Assembly: GCF_014762685.1 (NCBI RefSeq)
Contig: NZ_JABURM010000005.1
Span: forward strand, 744,001-808,000
Reading direction: 5' to 3'
Source of the DNA: Gracilimonas sp.
Lineage (GTDB): Bacteria; Bacteroidota; Rhodothermia; Balneolales; Balneolaceae
DNA: 64,000 nucleotides
Positions 33,456 through 43,028 of this stretch are shown piece by piece. Under the pieces are notes generated by a model that was given only the letters and a program-made list of their open reading frames with translations, searched no databases and had not been told where the DNA came from. The position numbers and the translations under genes are program-made. Within the stretch, counting starts at the first letter, position 1. Each line of letters starts with the position of its first letter.

Positions 33456-35891
33456 TTAAAAGGAGTGGCCGATACCAAAATTAAAATATACCTGCTTATT
33501 GTTTAACCAGCCAACTTGAAGGTCGTGCAGCCGGTAAGCAAAATCAAACCTGACTACCACATATTCCCAGTCCAGCCGGATGCCGGGGCCGCTGCTGACG
33601 GCAATTTGGTTATAAAAATTATCAAAGCGAAATCTTCCTTGCTCCAGCCTGTCCTGATTATTTTCATCCCTGAAGTCATTGCGCGGTCCGTACCAGATAT
33701 TGCCGGCATCTGCAAAAAGTGCAGCATACCAGTTTGCTCCAAGGAAATCACGTATAAATGTGTGGCGCACTTCGGCAAAGGCGGCTAATTTAATTTCTCC
33801 GCCGGGGATGTTCAGGTTATCCGTAGAGATATCACCCGGTCCCAGTTGGAAGGGAGCCCAGCCGCGAATATCATTGCTGCCTCCTGCAAAAAACCTGCGA
33901 TTAAGAGGGATAGAGGTCGAATTCCCATACGGCTGCGCAAATCCCCCATACAGCCTCCACGCGAAAACTCCCGTATTTGAAATAGGATAATACCGGCGAT
34001 AATCTGCAGACAGTTTAATAAACCGGCTGTAACTCAGGCTGTTATCACTGAGCTTAAACAGGGAGGGAAGATTTCCTTCCAGGGTATTCGGGGTAGTTAC
34101 ATACCGGTCAATGAGATAGGGGATGTTTCCACCTACCGACACGGAATACTCACTGAAGTATCCCCGGTTCCGCTTTATAATATCCGTGTTTTGGCTTCTG
34201 AATGTGTACCGGACAATGGAAGAAACCTGCGGGTTGAAATCTTCAAGAATCCGCTGTAATTCAAAAGCATCTACAATAGTGCCGTCTTGCAGGGTATCGG
34301 TCCCAAATTCATTTCTAAGGTTCCTGATGTATGAATCGGAAGGGCTGGTATCCACTAAATCAAGTTCGATCAGGTCCAAAAAACTGGAGTAATTTGAGGT
34401 GTGATTTACTTCATATCTCATGTTGAAACCCACATCTGAGTTGATATCAAAAAGAAGCTGATCGGAGCGGCTGTATGAAAGCAGGTAACGGGTGATACCA
34501 CTGGTGAAACCGGGACGGTTATCCAAAGCGGCGAACGGAAAATTTAAGCGAGGCACCGAATAGTCGGCCCGCAATTCATAGCTTCTGAACACCGAAGATT
34601 GGGTGGCGGTAGTGTCAATCTCTTCCAGTACGGTGGGGCTTACAAACTCGAAACTGGCATTTGCCCCGATAGTGAGGTTTTCCGCATTTCCAAATACATT
34701 GTTATTGTTGTAGTCAACCCCAAAACCGGTTCCGTATCCGTAACGCTTCATGCCAAATAATTCAGTAGAAATACTGTGTTTGGTCAGCGTTTGGAGGTCG
34801 AAGTAAGCGGGGATTTCATCCCTGGTGAAATCCGGCTGTGCTTGATTTTCGTTTTGGCTGAACCGCTGTATATAAAGCATCCCAAGATTCTGAAACTCAT
34901 TTACCGTTTCCAAATACAAAGAATGGTTATAAATTTGTCCTGGTTTGAATAGGATTTGATCGTAAAGAAGCCGAAAAGCGGACTGGGTTCCGGGTTCTTT
35001 TTCCAGAAAAACGGTTTGCGTTGAATCAACGGTATGGGGCGGCCCGGAAAGGGTATCTTTTTGGGTATAATTTACCGGGGGCTCGGTGTCGCTTAGCCGA
35101 ACCCGGACATCTCCAAACGTATAGGTTTTTCCGGGATATATTTGATAACGGATGTCAAGGGTGTTGGATTTTGTGGTATCATCTTTCACCAGGGCGATGA
35201 CTGAGTCACGCTGCACGGAGGCATAACCATTGTTTTTTAAAAATGTAATGATACGCTGCTGTTCCGTGCTCAGGGCCTGCGAGCTGTATTGTCGATTTAC
35301 GGTAAAAGTAGTGTCGTTAAGACGTCCCCGGGTTAAGGCTCCGTCGGCAAGAAAGTTAAATTTTCTTTGAGGATCACTGAAATCCGGCATCCCGCTGTAC
35401 GACACCGTTCCTATTTGATATGCAGGGCCTTCCTCAATAATAAATGAAACCTCAATTTTATCCGTGCGGTATTCAACAATAGTAGTATCCACATTCACAT
35501 CAAGATATCCGAGTGACTCGTAGTACAAGGCGATACGTTCCATATCGTTACCAACGGTTCCCCGATTCAGGTACGCCGGTTCTTCACCAAATCTACCGTT
35601 GGAAGTCTTCCAGATGAAATACCAGGGGGTGAAACGGGGAATTCCTAAAAATTCCCGGTTGGTACGGGTTCTTACCAGGGTAGTAAGGGATCGGTCTTTT
35701 ATATTCTCATTTCCTGAAAACCGAATGCGCCGTACCACATCTTCGGTGTTGGCATTTTCTTGCACAGTTTGGGCATAAATCACTTCAGGATAAATAAAAT
35801 CCATCCATGTAACCAAACATAGCAGGAAGGAAAATATAAGCAGTCGATGGGTTGATGTATGCAAAGTAATACAGAAAAGACGGTTGCTCAA
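33456..35891 (-). CDS. Omp85/BamA-TamA family outer-membrane protein
   Basis: An 811-residue outer-membrane protein. A hydrophobic N-terminus (LLIFSFLLCLVTWM and then YPEVIYAQ) acts as the signal. POTRA-like domains cover about 50-320 (VVRRIRFSGNENIKDRSL, VSFIIEEGPAYQIGTVSYSG). The C-terminal barrel contains NRRFFAGGSNDIRGWAPFQLGPGD, which matches the conserved (V/I)RG(F/Y/W) loop of Omp85 barrels, and ends FNFGIGHSF with a terminal aromatic. It may assemble or secrete outer-membrane or surface proteins. It resembles the extra BamA/TamA paralogues of Bacteroidota. Confidence 0.9.
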   Translation of the reverse strand: MSNRLFCITLHTSTHRLLIFSFLLCLVTWMDFIYPEVIYAQTVQENANTEDVVRRIRFSGNENIKDRSLTTLVRTRTNREFLGIPRFTPWYFIWKTSNGRFGEEPAYLNRGTVGNDMERIALYYESLGYLDVNVDTTIVEYRTDKIEVSFIIEEGPAYQIGTVSYSGMPDFSDPQRKFNFLADGALTRGRLNDTTFTVNRQYSSQALSTEQQRIITFLKNNGYASVQRDSVIALVKDDTTKSNTLDIRYQIYPGKTYTFGDVRVRLSDTEPPVNYTQKDTLSGPPHTVDSTQTVFLEKEPGTQSAFRLLYDQILFKPGQIYNHSLYLETVNEFQNLGMLYIQRFSQNENQAQPDFTRDEIPAYFDLQTLTKHSISTELFGMKRYGYGTGFGVDYNNNNVFGNAENLTIGANASFEFVSPTVLEEIDTTATQSSVFRSYELRADYSVPRLNFPFAALDNRPGFTSGITRYLLSYSRSDQLLFDINSDVGFNMRYEVNHTSNYSSFLDLIELDLVDTSPSDSYIRNLRNEFGTDTLQDGTIVDAFELQRILEDFNPQVSSIVRYTFRSQNTDIIKRNRGYFSEYSVSVGGNIPYLIDRYVTTPNTLEGNLPSLFKLSDNSLSYSRFIKLSADYRRYYPISNTGVFAWRLYGGFAQPYGNSTSIPLNRRFFAGGSNDIRGWAPFQLGPGDISTDNLNIPGGEIKLAAFAEVRHTFIRDFLGANWYAALFADAGNIWYGPRNDFRDENNQDRLEQGRFRFDNFYNQIAVSSGPGIRLDWEYVVVRFDFAYRLHDLQVGWLNNKQVYFNFGIGHSF

Positions 35892-35941
35892 TGATTAAGC
35901 ATATAGAATACAACCGCTGCCTCTGATGATTAGTTTATAAA

Positions 35942-36196
35942 TTAAACGTCGTCGTAATCAAAGCCTTCGTCTTCTTCGTTATGGAAAAAGTCTTCTTTAC
36001 GAATGTAATCCGGCCAGATATCTTCTATGCCTTCATATACAGGTTCTTCACCTTGTTCTATTTCTTCGAGTTCTTCAAGATTCACAATCACCTGGTTAGG
36101 CAGGCCATTGCGTTCTGCCCATTCAATAAGTTCCTCGCGGGTAGCGGGGAAAGGGGCGTCATCTAATGCTGCGGCTAATTCAACGGTCCAAATCAT
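35942..36196 (-). CDS. DUF2795 domain protein
   Basis: An 84-residue acidic protein. The N-terminal two thirds match the DUF2795 pattern (AALDDAPFPATREELIEWAERNGLPNQVIVNLEELE). The C-terminus is highly acidic with DYIRKEDFFHNEEDEGFDYDDV. Its role is unknown; in Bacteroidota it is often a small conserved cytosolic protein. The gene is divergent from tatA and lies 50 bases upstream of the Omp85 gene. Confidence 0.9.
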   Translation of the reverse strand: MIWTVELAAALDDAPFPATREELIEWAERNGLPNQVIVNLEELEEIEQGEEPVYEGIEDIWPDYIRKEDFFHNEEDEGFDYDDV

Positions 36197-36302
36197 AGTT
36201 ATGTAATTATTTTAAAATGAATGAGTGTAATAAACACATGTGTAGATAAAACACAAGTGAATAAATAAAATTTTTGTTCCAAATTCGTGCCGAAAATATT
36301 GT

Positions 36303-36340
36303 TATCTTCGCACAAATACATCAACTAAATCCTAAGAGGA
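36303..36340 (+). promoter_or_regulatory. Candidate -7 element and ribosome-binding site for tatA
   Basis: TATCTTCG (36303-36310) resembles the Bacteroidota -7 element TAnnTTTG. AGAGGA (36335-36340) is a good Shine-Dalgarno at eight bases from the tatA ATG and decides that start. No matching -33 element is evident. Confidence 0.4.
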
Positions 36341-36348
36341 TTATTTTT

Positions 36349-36567
36349 ATGTTTAACAGTTTAGGTGCCCCTGAAATTCTAATTATCGCCATCATGGTGT
36401 TGGTATTGTTTGGAGCAAAAAGAATTCCTGAATTAGCCCGTGGATTAGGCCAGGGTATCAAGGAGTTTCGTCAAGCTTCCAAAGACATTAAAAAGGAAAT
36501 TGAAGACAGCTCCAGAGATATCAACGATGCTGCAAATCACGAAGAAACCTCCTCTAAAAGCAAATAA
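36349..36567 (+). CDS. tatA: Twin-arginine translocase subunit TatA/E
   Basis: A 72-residue pore-forming subunit of the Tat system that moves folded proteins across the inner membrane. The N-terminal helix APEILIIAIMVLVLFGAKRIPELARGLGQG shows the membrane anchor, the FG hinge and the amphipathic helix. The C-terminal tail is charged and unstructured. I start it at the ATG at 36349, supported by the AGAGGA site. It heads a plus-strand operon with gatA 18 bases after it. Confidence 0.95.
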   Translation: MFNSLGAPEILIIAIMVLVLFGAKRIPELARGLGQGIKEFRQASKDIKKEIEDSSRDINDAANHEETSSKSK

Positions 36568-36585
36568 GAGCAGAAATTGAACTAC

Positions 36586-38112
36586 ATGACTATTGCCGAG
36601 ACTCGCGAAAAAGTCTTATCTGGAGAAACAAAACTTCGCGAAATTGTAGAACATTATATCGAACAAATCGAAGCGCAAAATAGCAGTATAAATGCTTATG
36701 TAAATACTGATTTTGAAGATGCCCTAACCCGTGCTGATGAGATTCAAAAAAGAATCGATAATGGCACATCCGGCAAACTTGCCGGGGTAGTTATGGGTAT
36801 CAAAGATCTGATTTCTGAGCGTGGAAAGAAATTAACCTGTGCGTCAAAAATTCTTGAGAACTTTGAAAGTGTTTATGATGCTACGGTTATTGAACGGCTC
36901 AGAGCCGAAGATGTTATTTTCATCGGGCGGTTAAACATGGACGAATTTGCCATGGGTTCGGCTAATGAATACAGCAATTTCGGAGCGACCAAAAATCCGC
37001 ACAACACCGATAAAGTTCCGGGAGGATCTTCCGGGGGAAGTGCAGCAGCCGTTGCGGCTGATATGGCTATGGCCACTTTGGGTTCTGATACCGGGGGGTC
37101 TATTCGTCAACCGGCTTCTTTTTGTGGAGTGGTTGGACTGAAGCCTACATATGGCCGTGTATCCCGTTTTGGCTTAGTTGCTTTTGCTTCTTCATTCGAC
37201 TGTATCGGCCCGTTAGCTAACACCGTGGAAGATACTGCCCGCATCCTGGAGGTTATTGCCGGCTTTGACGAGAGGGATAACACTTCTTCCCAAAAAGAGA
37301 AGGATGATTACGTGGCGGCTGCTCAAAATCCGGATAAAAAAATTAAAATAGGTGTTCCCGAAGAGTTTTTTGGAGAAGGCCTCGATGAGGAAATCAAGGA
37401 AGGAATTGAGCAAATTTTGAAAAACATGGAGGCTGACGGGGCTGAATTAGTTCCCATACAGTTGCCAAATTCAAAATATGGAATAGCTGCTTACTATATT
37501 TTGGCAACGGCTGAAGCTTCGAGTAACCTCGCTCGCTTCGACGGAATCCGCTATGGCCACCGTGCCGATAAAGATGAGATGCTTGATGAGCTGAAGCAGG
37601 AAGAGAAAGCCCTGAAGGAACAGTTTGAAATTGCCAAAGGGGATGAAAAAATAGCACTGCAGGAGCAATTAACTAAGCTTGATTCCCCGCTAATCCGCTT
37701 GTATAAAAAATCCCGTACAGAAGGATTTGGAACAGAGGTCAAACGCAGAATCATGCTCGGAACCTATGTGTTGAGTGCGGGTTATTATGATGCGTACTAT
37801 GGAAAAGCCCAAAAAGTACGCCGGCTCATTCAAAATGACTACAAAGAAGCGTTTAAGAACGTTGATGTAATAGTCAGCCCAACGGCCCCAACCACGGCTT
37901 TTGATTTGGGATCAAAAATTGATGATCCTGTGCAAATGTATTTGAATGATGTATACACCATCAGTGCAAATCTGGCGGGTATTTGCGGTATTAATGTTCC
38001 GGCCGGAATGCACAGTAATGGCTTGCCCTACGGAATCCAATTCCTGGCTGATAGTTTTCAGGAATCCAAAGTACTGAACGCAGGCCGACTTGTTGAACTG
38101 CAATTTTCCTAA
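36586..38112 (+). CDS. gatA: Asp/Glu-tRNA(Asn/Gln) amidotransferase subunit A
   Basis: A 508-residue amidase subunit of GatCAB, which converts mischarged Glu-tRNA(Gln) (or Asp-tRNA(Asn)) to the amide form. The amidase signature PGGSSGGSAAAVAADMAMATLGSDTGGSIRQPASFCG is complete; by homology the triad is Lys73, Ser148 and Ser172. I start it at the ATG at 36586; a TTG three codons earlier is also possible. gatB and gatC are not in the window. Confidence 0.96.
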   Translation: MTIAETREKVLSGETKLREIVEHYIEQIEAQNSSINAYVNTDFEDALTRADEIQKRIDNGTSGKLAGVVMGIKDLISERGKKLTCASKILENFESVYDATVIERLRAEDVIFIGRLNMDEFAMGSANEYSNFGATKNPHNTDKVPGGSSGGSAAAVAADMAMATLGSDTGGSIRQPASFCGVVGLKPTYGRVSRFGLVAFASSFDCIGPLANTVEDTARILEVIAGFDERDNTSSQKEKDDYVAAAQNPDKKIKIGVPEEFFGEGLDEEIKEGIEQILKNMEADGAELVPIQLPNSKYGIAAYYILATAEASSNLARFDGIRYGHRADKDEMLDELKQEEKALKEQFEIAKGDEKIALQEQLTKLDSPLIRLYKKSRTEGFGTEVKRRIMLGTYVLSAGYYDAYYGKAQKVRRLIQNDYKEAFKNVDVIVSPTAPTTAFDLGSKIDDPVQMYLNDVYTISANLAGICGINVPAGMHSNGLPYGIQFLADSFQESKVLNAGRLVELQFS

Positions 38113-38128
38113 ATAATCGATATTTATT

Positions 38129-38893
38129 ATGAACAGGCTCAAGGGTAAAACAGCAATTGTAACCGGGGCTACTGCAGGTATTGGACTTAAAACTGCAGAG
38201 TTGTTAGCCGCGGAGGGTGTTCATCTAATACTTACCGGCAGGAGAGAAGAACGGCTGCAAGAGGTGAAAAAAGAATTTGAAGATCGATTTGATGTTTCAG
38301 TCCAAACGGCTTCTTTTGATGTACAGGATGCTGAAGCGTGTAAAACATTTGTGGATTCCCTTAGCTCATCGATAGATATTTTAGTAAACAATGCCGGCTT
38401 GGCCAAAGGCACTGATCCTGTTTACGAGGCCTCTTTTGATGATTGGAATACGATGATTGATACTAACATGAAAGGATTGTTATATCTGTCTCGCCTCATT
38501 TCACCTCAAATGCGTGAACGAAATACCGGGCATATTATAAATGTAGGTTCCACGGCCGGACATGAATCTTATGCCGGAGGGGTGGTTTACAGTGCCACAA
38601 AACATGCCGTAAAAGCAATTACGGAAGCCACAAAAAAAGATCTGCACGGTACCGAAGTTAGGGTGAGTATGATTTCTCCGGGGCTGGTGGAAACTGAATT
38701 TAGTGAAGTCCGTTTTGAGGGAGATAAAGAAAAAGCGGCAAATGTGTATAAAGGGATGAAGCCTTTGGTGGCTCAGGATATTGCTGAAATCATCGTATTT
38801 GTAGCTAATCGTCCGGCTCATGTTAATATTATGGACACGATTATCTATCCCGTTGCACAATCTTCTGCCACCATGGTACACCGAAATGAATAA
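38129..38893 (+). CDS. Short-chain dehydrogenase/reductase (YdfG-like)
   Basis: A 254-residue NADP(H)-dependent oxidoreductase of the classical SDR family. The cofactor loop is TGATAGIG (residues 13-20), followed by GRREERL, which suggests NADP preference. The active site comprises Asn (VNNAGLAKG), Ser (VGSTAGHESYAGG) and YSATKHAVK (Tyr and Lys). The C-terminal part (GLVETEFSEVRFEGDKEKA) resembles YdfG, a 3-hydroxy-acid/serine dehydrogenase. The gene lies 16 bases after gatA, and its end overlaps the next ATG by eight bases. Confidence 0.92.
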   Translation: MNRLKGKTAIVTGATAGIGLKTAELLAAEGVHLILTGRREERLQEVKKEFEDRFDVSVQTASFDVQDAEACKTFVDSLSSSIDILVNNAGLAKGTDPVYEASFDDWNTMIDTNMKGLLYLSRLISPQMRERNTGHIINVGSTAGHESYAGGVVYSATKHAVKAITEATKKDLHGTEVRVSMISPGLVETEFSEVRFEGDKEKAANVYKGMKPLVAQDIAEIIVFVANRPAHVNIMDTIIYPVAQSSATMVHRNE

Positions 38894-39854
38894 GTGGTAT
38901 CTTTTAGGAAGCATAATTTTTTTGTGGGGTTGCTCGGATTCAGGTAAACCCGGCCTTAAGTTTTCGGAGCAGGGAAGGGAGGTTCCGGCTTTTAACGCCG
39001 ATTCAGCCTATCAGTTTGTGCAGCGCCAGGTGGATTTTGGCCCCAGGGTACCCAACTCCGAAGCTCACCGGAAAGCCATGGCTTATTTTGAAGATAAGTT
39101 TAGAGTATATGCCGGTTCCAATGCCGTTTTTACTCAGAAATTTACGGCTGAAGGATATGATGAAACGCTCGATCTTGGAAATGTGATCGCAGCATTTAAC
39201 TTGTCATCGCCCGATAGAATCATGATTAGTGCCCATTGGGACAGTCGTCCGCGCGCAGATATGGACTCCGACTCAACTCGTAAAGATGAGGCAATTCTCG
39301 GAGCCGATGATGGGGGAAGTGGAGTGGCTGTATTGCTCGAGCTTGCGCGAATGTTCAAAGAAAATCCTCCGCCAATTGGGGTGGATATTGTATTATTTGA
39401 CGGGGAAGATTATGGCAAATCAGGTAATCTTGATTTGTATTTCCTGGGCTCACGGTATTGGGCTAAAAATCCTCCTGTTCCGGGCTATAGTCCCCGTTTT
39501 GGGATTTTATTGGATATGGTGGGGGCGAAGGGGGCCAGGTTTCCAAAGGAACAATATTCAGTTCGGTTCGCTCCTAATTTGGTGGATGAAGTGTGGAACA
39601 TTGCTTCAGAAAAAGGCTATAAAAATTATTTCCTTGATGAAAAAGGAGCGGCAGTTTCGGACGATCATGTAATAGTGAATGAACAGGCCGGAATTCCCAT
39701 TATTAATATTATAAACCATAGCCGCACCGGACGAGGAAATACTGATTTTGCTCCTTACTGGCATACACATGATGATAATATGGAGATCATCAGTAAAAAA
39801 ACCCTTCAAGCAGTCGGAGATGTCATGGCTGAACTTATTTATAATCGTTTATAA
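38886..39854 (+). CDS. M28 family metallopeptidase / glutaminyl-cyclase-like lipoprotein
   Basis: A 322-residue exported zinc enzyme with a lipobox signal (IIFLWGCSDSG, Cys14). Metal-site blocks are SAHWDSRPRADMD, LGADDGGSGVAVLLELA, LFDGEDYG and the C-terminal HTHDDNMEII. The combination FDGEDYG plus DSRP is typical of the glutaminyl-peptide cyclotransferase subgroup of M28, which cyclises N-terminal Gln, rather than of aminopeptidases; which reaction applies here is not certain. It overlaps the SDR gene (ATGAATAA) and prmA (TAATG), so the three are coupled. Confidence 0.85.
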   Translation: MNKWYLLGSIIFLWGCSDSGKPGLKFSEQGREVPAFNADSAYQFVQRQVDFGPRVPNSEAHRKAMAYFEDKFRVYAGSNAVFTQKFTAEGYDETLDLGNVIAAFNLSSPDRIMISAHWDSRPRADMDSDSTRKDEAILGADDGGSGVAVLLELARMFKENPPPIGVDIVLFDGEDYGKSGNLDLYFLGSRYWAKNPPVPGYSPRFGILLDMVGAKGARFPKEQYSVRFAPNLVDEVWNIASEKGYKNYFLDEKGAAVSDDHVIVNEQAGIPIINIINHSRTGRGNTDFAPYWHTHDDNMEIISKKTLQAVGDVMAELIYNRL

Positions 39855-40690
39855 TGGAATATGTTGAACTTCGCATATCACTAAAAGATGACTTCCACGA
39901 ACTGCTGATAGCTGAGTTGTTTGATTTGGACTTTGAGGGCTTTGAACAAGAAGATGATATGCTGGTTGCTACCATACCTTCCAAACGATTTGATGATTCC
40001 AAGCGTGAAGATATAGAGCAAAAGCTTATGATTTTTGGCTTAGGTACCGTGATCCTGAGCGAAAAGGTTATCCCTCCGCAGAATTGGAATGAAGAATGGG
40101 AGCGCACCATCCAGCCGCAAACCATTGGGCAGTTTTATGTGCATCCGACTTGGTCGGGAACGGGAGGAGAGCTTGGAGATAAAATTGAGCTGATGATTGA
40201 TCCCAAAATGGCATTTGGCACCGGGTATCATGCCACAACACAGGTGATGCTGGAGTGGCTTCCGGAAGTGATAAGCAAAGGCGACAAAGTTTTGGACGCC
40301 GGAACGGGAACCGGTATCCTGGCAATCGCAGCTCTTAAAGTAGGCGCCGATTCAGCCTTTGGATTTGATGTTGACGAGTGGAGTGAAACCAATGCCAGGG
40401 AAAATATTTTATTAAACGACGTAGGGAATTTTCAAGTTAAGCTGGGCTCAACGGAAGTGATCCCAAAGGGAGAAAAATATGATGTGATCCTCGCCAACAT
40501 CAATCGAAATGCACTTATTGAACTTCTACCTGAATTGGTAATACATCTGGGTGAAGGTGGCAAAATAGTACTGTCCGGATTGCTGGAAGAAGATGAATAC
40601 GTCATGCTGGAACAGCCGGTTTTAAAAGATTTAACCCACATGGAAACTCGTAATCACCTGGAATGGATTGCAATAATGTTTCAAGCATGA
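39854..40690 (+). CDS. prmA: Ribosomal protein L11 methyltransferase PrmA
   Basis: A 278-residue SAM-dependent methyltransferase that trimethylates lysines and the N-terminus of ribosomal protein L11. The blocks DPKMAFGTGYHATTQVMLEWL, KVLDAGTGTGILAIAALKVGA and VILANINRNALIELLPEL are diagnostic. The N-terminal substrate-recruitment domain covers residues 1-90 and is less conserved. The start overlaps the previous stop (TAATG), and the end overlaps the ppx start (ATGA). Confidence 0.95.
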   Translation: MEYVELRISLKDDFHELLIAELFDLDFEGFEQEDDMLVATIPSKRFDDSKREDIEQKLMIFGLGTVILSEKVIPPQNWNEEWERTIQPQTIGQFYVHPTWSGTGGELGDKIELMIDPKMAFGTGYHATTQVMLEWLPEVISKGDKVLDAGTGTGILAIAALKVGADSAFGFDVDEWSETNARENILLNDVGNFQVKLGSTEVIPKGEKYDVILANINRNALIELLPELVIHLGEGGKIVLSGLLEEDEYVMLEQPVLKDLTHMETRNHLEWIAIMFQA

Positions 40691-41598
40691 AAGCAGCCAT
40701 TGATATAGGTACAAATACGGTTTTGTTGCTTGTCGCAGAAATGCATGAGGGGATGATCAATTCTCTTCACGAAGAACAGCGCGTGCCCCGTTTGGGGAAA
40801 GGGGTAGATGCCGACAAGAATATAAATCAAGCCGCTACGGATAGGGTTATTGAAGCCCTGAGTGAATACAAAGAAATTCTGGCATCCGGTTACCCGGAAG
40901 TGGAGAACGTAACGGTAACGGCTACCAGTGCAGTTCGGGATGCGAATAACCGGGAAGAGTTTATACAAAATGTAAGGAAAAGCACCGGGTATAATATAAA
41001 GCTGTTGTCGGGAAGGGAAGAAGCAGAATGGACGGCAGCCGGGGCGCTGTCAATGTTTTCCCAAAGCCCGGAAAACCAAACTGCAATTTTGGATATCGGT
41101 GGAGGAAGTACGGAGATTGCCCTTTTGAATGGACTTGAAGTCAAAGACAGTCATTCTTTTGACATGGGATCGGTGCGATTTACAGAGCGTTTTTTAAAAA
41201 ATAATCCTCCCAAAACAAATGAGATTACAGCCTGTCGAGAAGAAATAAAGAGATTACTTGAAAGCCGACCATTTATTGTCAAAAATGATATACAAGCCGT
41301 AGGAGTTGCAGGGACGGTGACCACCCTTGCCGGAATGATTTTAGATTTAGAAACCTATCAACCAGAAAAGCTTAACGGATTTTCCATTTCAGCATATAAA
41401 TTGCAGAACATTATCGACTTATTCAGCAAATACCCGTCGGAAGAAATGCTGAATAAACATCCGGTTTACCTGAAGGGGAGGGCTGATATCTTTTTGGCCG
41501 GTATGCTAATTTTAGAAGGGTTTATGACACATTTCAAGGTGACCGATATTACGGTTTCTACGGGAGGTATCCGTCATGGTGCAGTTTTAAAGACATAA
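40687..41598 (+). CDS. Ppx/GppA family exopolyphosphatase
   Basis: A 303-residue member of the ASKHA fold that hydrolyses polyphosphate or guanosine pentaphosphate. The phosphate loops are MKAAIDIGTNTVLLLVAE and TAILDIGGGSTEIAL; the middle has VTATSAVRDANN and LSGREEAEW. It lacks the extra C-terminal HD-like domains of long E. coli Ppx, as in shorter bacterial forms. It begins at the ATG overlapping the prmA stop and ends the operon at a strong terminator. Confidence 0.93.
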   Translation: MKAAIDIGTNTVLLLVAEMHEGMINSLHEEQRVPRLGKGVDADKNINQAATDRVIEALSEYKEILASGYPEVENVTVTATSAVRDANNREEFIQNVRKSTGYNIKLLSGREEAEWTAAGALSMFSQSPENQTAILDIGGGSTEIALLNGLEVKDSHSFDMGSVRFTERFLKNNPPKTNEITACREEIKRLLESRPFIVKNDIQAVGVAGTVTTLAGMILDLETYQPEKLNGFSISAYKLQNIIDLFSKYPSEEMLNKHPVYLKGRADIFLAGMLILEGFMTHFKVTDITVSTGGIRHGAVLKT

Positions 41599-41600
41599 AA

Positions 41601-41630
41601 AAAGCGCCAATAAATGAATAATGGCGCTTT
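41601..41630. terminator. Bidirectional intrinsic terminator
   Basis: AAAGCGCCA (41601-41609) pairs perfectly with TGGCGCTTT (41622-41630). The A/T-rich flanks serve both the ppx operon and the convergent barrel gene. Confidence 0.9.
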
Positions 41631-41651
41631 GACTTTTCCTAAGTTTAGGAA

Positions 41652-42161
41652 TTAGTTGCCGAGTGGGAAACGCACACCGGCTCCAATATTTAATTGATCG
41701 GCATCTCCAATAACATATTTCAGTTCCCCAAATAGATCACCAAAACCCACACCGTATTCCAAGCCGGCACCTAGGTTTAATCCAACTTCTGAATTAGAAG
41801 CACTCGCTGTATTTGTGCCATCATCGAACTTACTTTTGACGGTCATAAAGTTTAACCCACCAAGAGCGTAAGCAGTCAGTCCTTGTTCTTCATCTGCGTG
41901 AAAAATATAGTTTGCGTTCGCATTTAATTCCCACCAGGTAACGGTAGTGTTACCGAATTCCTCAGGGAAAAATAACCCCAAATCAACAACAGCTCTGAAC
42001 TCTTCATTGATTTGATAGACCCCGTCAGCCCGAATACCCAGACGTTCAACTTCAGATCCATACATTAAGCCAACCCCTGCTTTTACAAATTGTGCTTGTG
42101 CCGTTTGTACCGCTAATACGGAGAATAAGACCATAAATACAAGCGTAGTTATTTTTTTCAT
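41652..42161 (-). CDS. Outer-membrane beta-barrel protein
   Basis: A 169-residue protein with a signal peptide (VFMVLFSVLAVQTAQAQ, cleavage after QAQ near residue 24). The mature part has glycine-rich amphipathic strands (FVKAGVGLMYGSEVERLGIRADGVY, LTAYALGGLNFMTVKS, VGLNLGAGLEYGVGFGDLFGELKY) that resemble an OmpA-like/OmpW-type eight-strand barrel. It ends GVRFPLGN and lacks the usual terminal aromatic. Its role is unknown. It is a single gene convergent with the ppx operon. Confidence 0.82.
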   Translation of the reverse strand: MKKITTLVFMVLFSVLAVQTAQAQFVKAGVGLMYGSEVERLGIRADGVYQINEEFRAVVDLGLFFPEEFGNTTVTWWELNANANYIFHADEEQGLTAYALGGLNFMTVKSKFDDGTNTASASNSEVGLNLGAGLEYGVGFGDLFGELKYVIGDADQLNIGAGVRFPLGN

Positions 42162-42320
42162 AGTTATCTTTTTATTAGTTGATATTATTATTGTTGCATT
42201 ACTGCTTCAACGATTAATACGCAGATTGTAATCAAAAAAGGTCAAATTTAAAAAAATGGAAAAAAAAGACATTTTCATTTGTCTCAGGCTTTGTATTTTA
42301 AGTGCTGAATAATTTATGAT

Positions 42321-42953
42321 ATGCCAGAAGAAAACTCCGAAATTAAAAATAACTCGCCGCGCCAAAATGCATCTGCAAGTAGTCTTGAAGATGATAAATT
42401 TGTGGCCGAAGCATTGGCAGGCCGGGAAGATTCTTACAAAAAATTAGTAGATAAGTATCAGAAGCCGCTTTACTTCCACATCCGTAAAATGATAAAGGAA
42501 GTAGAATTGGTGGAAGATTTGGTGCAGGAAGTGTTTATGAAAGCCTTCCATAATTTATCTACATACAGTAACGAATATGCTTTTTCTACCTGGCTATACC
42601 GCATTGCCACCAACCATACCATCGACTATCTGCGTAAAAAGAAACTGCAGACTTTATCCATCAATCAACCTTATCAAACGAAAGATGGGGAAATGGAAAT
42701 TCAGCTTCCTGATGATAATTTCTTGACCGATCAGCCGGTAATTAAAAAGGAGAGAAAGCAGATCGTGCAAAATGCGATAGAGAATCTTCCGGAGAAATAC
42801 AGGGCAGTAATAGAAATGCGCCACATGGAAGAGAAATCATACCAGGAAATAGCAGAGATTCTGGATCTGCCTTTGGGCACAGTAAAAGCACATATATTTA
42901 GAGCAAGAGAGTTACTGTATAAAGCTTTAATTGATAAAAGAGATAAATTTTAA
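42321..42953 (+). CDS. ECF-type sigma-70 family RNA polymerase sigma factor
   Basis: A 210-residue extracytoplasmic-function sigma factor. Region 2 is at about 45-110 (YQKPLYFHIRKMIKEVELVEDLVQEVFMKAFHNL, then FSTWLYRIATNHTIDYLRKKK), and region 4 is at about 150-205 (LPEKYRAVIEMRHMEEKSYQEIAEILDLPLGTVKAHIFRARELL). A 40-residue low-complexity start precedes region 2. No anti-sigma factor gene is adjacent. The next gene encodes a lipoprotein; whether it is a target is not known. Confidence 0.93.
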   Translation: MPEENSEIKNNSPRQNASASSLEDDKFVAEALAGREDSYKKLVDKYQKPLYFHIRKMIKEVELVEDLVQEVFMKAFHNLSTYSNEYAFSTWLYRIATNHTIDYLRKKKLQTLSINQPYQTKDGEMEIQLPDDNFLTDQPVIKKERKQIVQNAIENLPEKYRAVIEMRHMEEKSYQEIAEILDLPLGTVKAHIFRARELLYKALIDKRDKF

Positions 42954-43028
42954 TCTTTTATTTGAGCCGTTTTTATTTCTTTTTACGCAGAAAGAAGTAA
43001 ACAATCGAATAATATCTAATAGTTGACC

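Noticed and set aside
38501-38914. 137-codon minus-strand ORF
   Set aside because: It lies antisense to the SDR gene; no signal or domain is seen.
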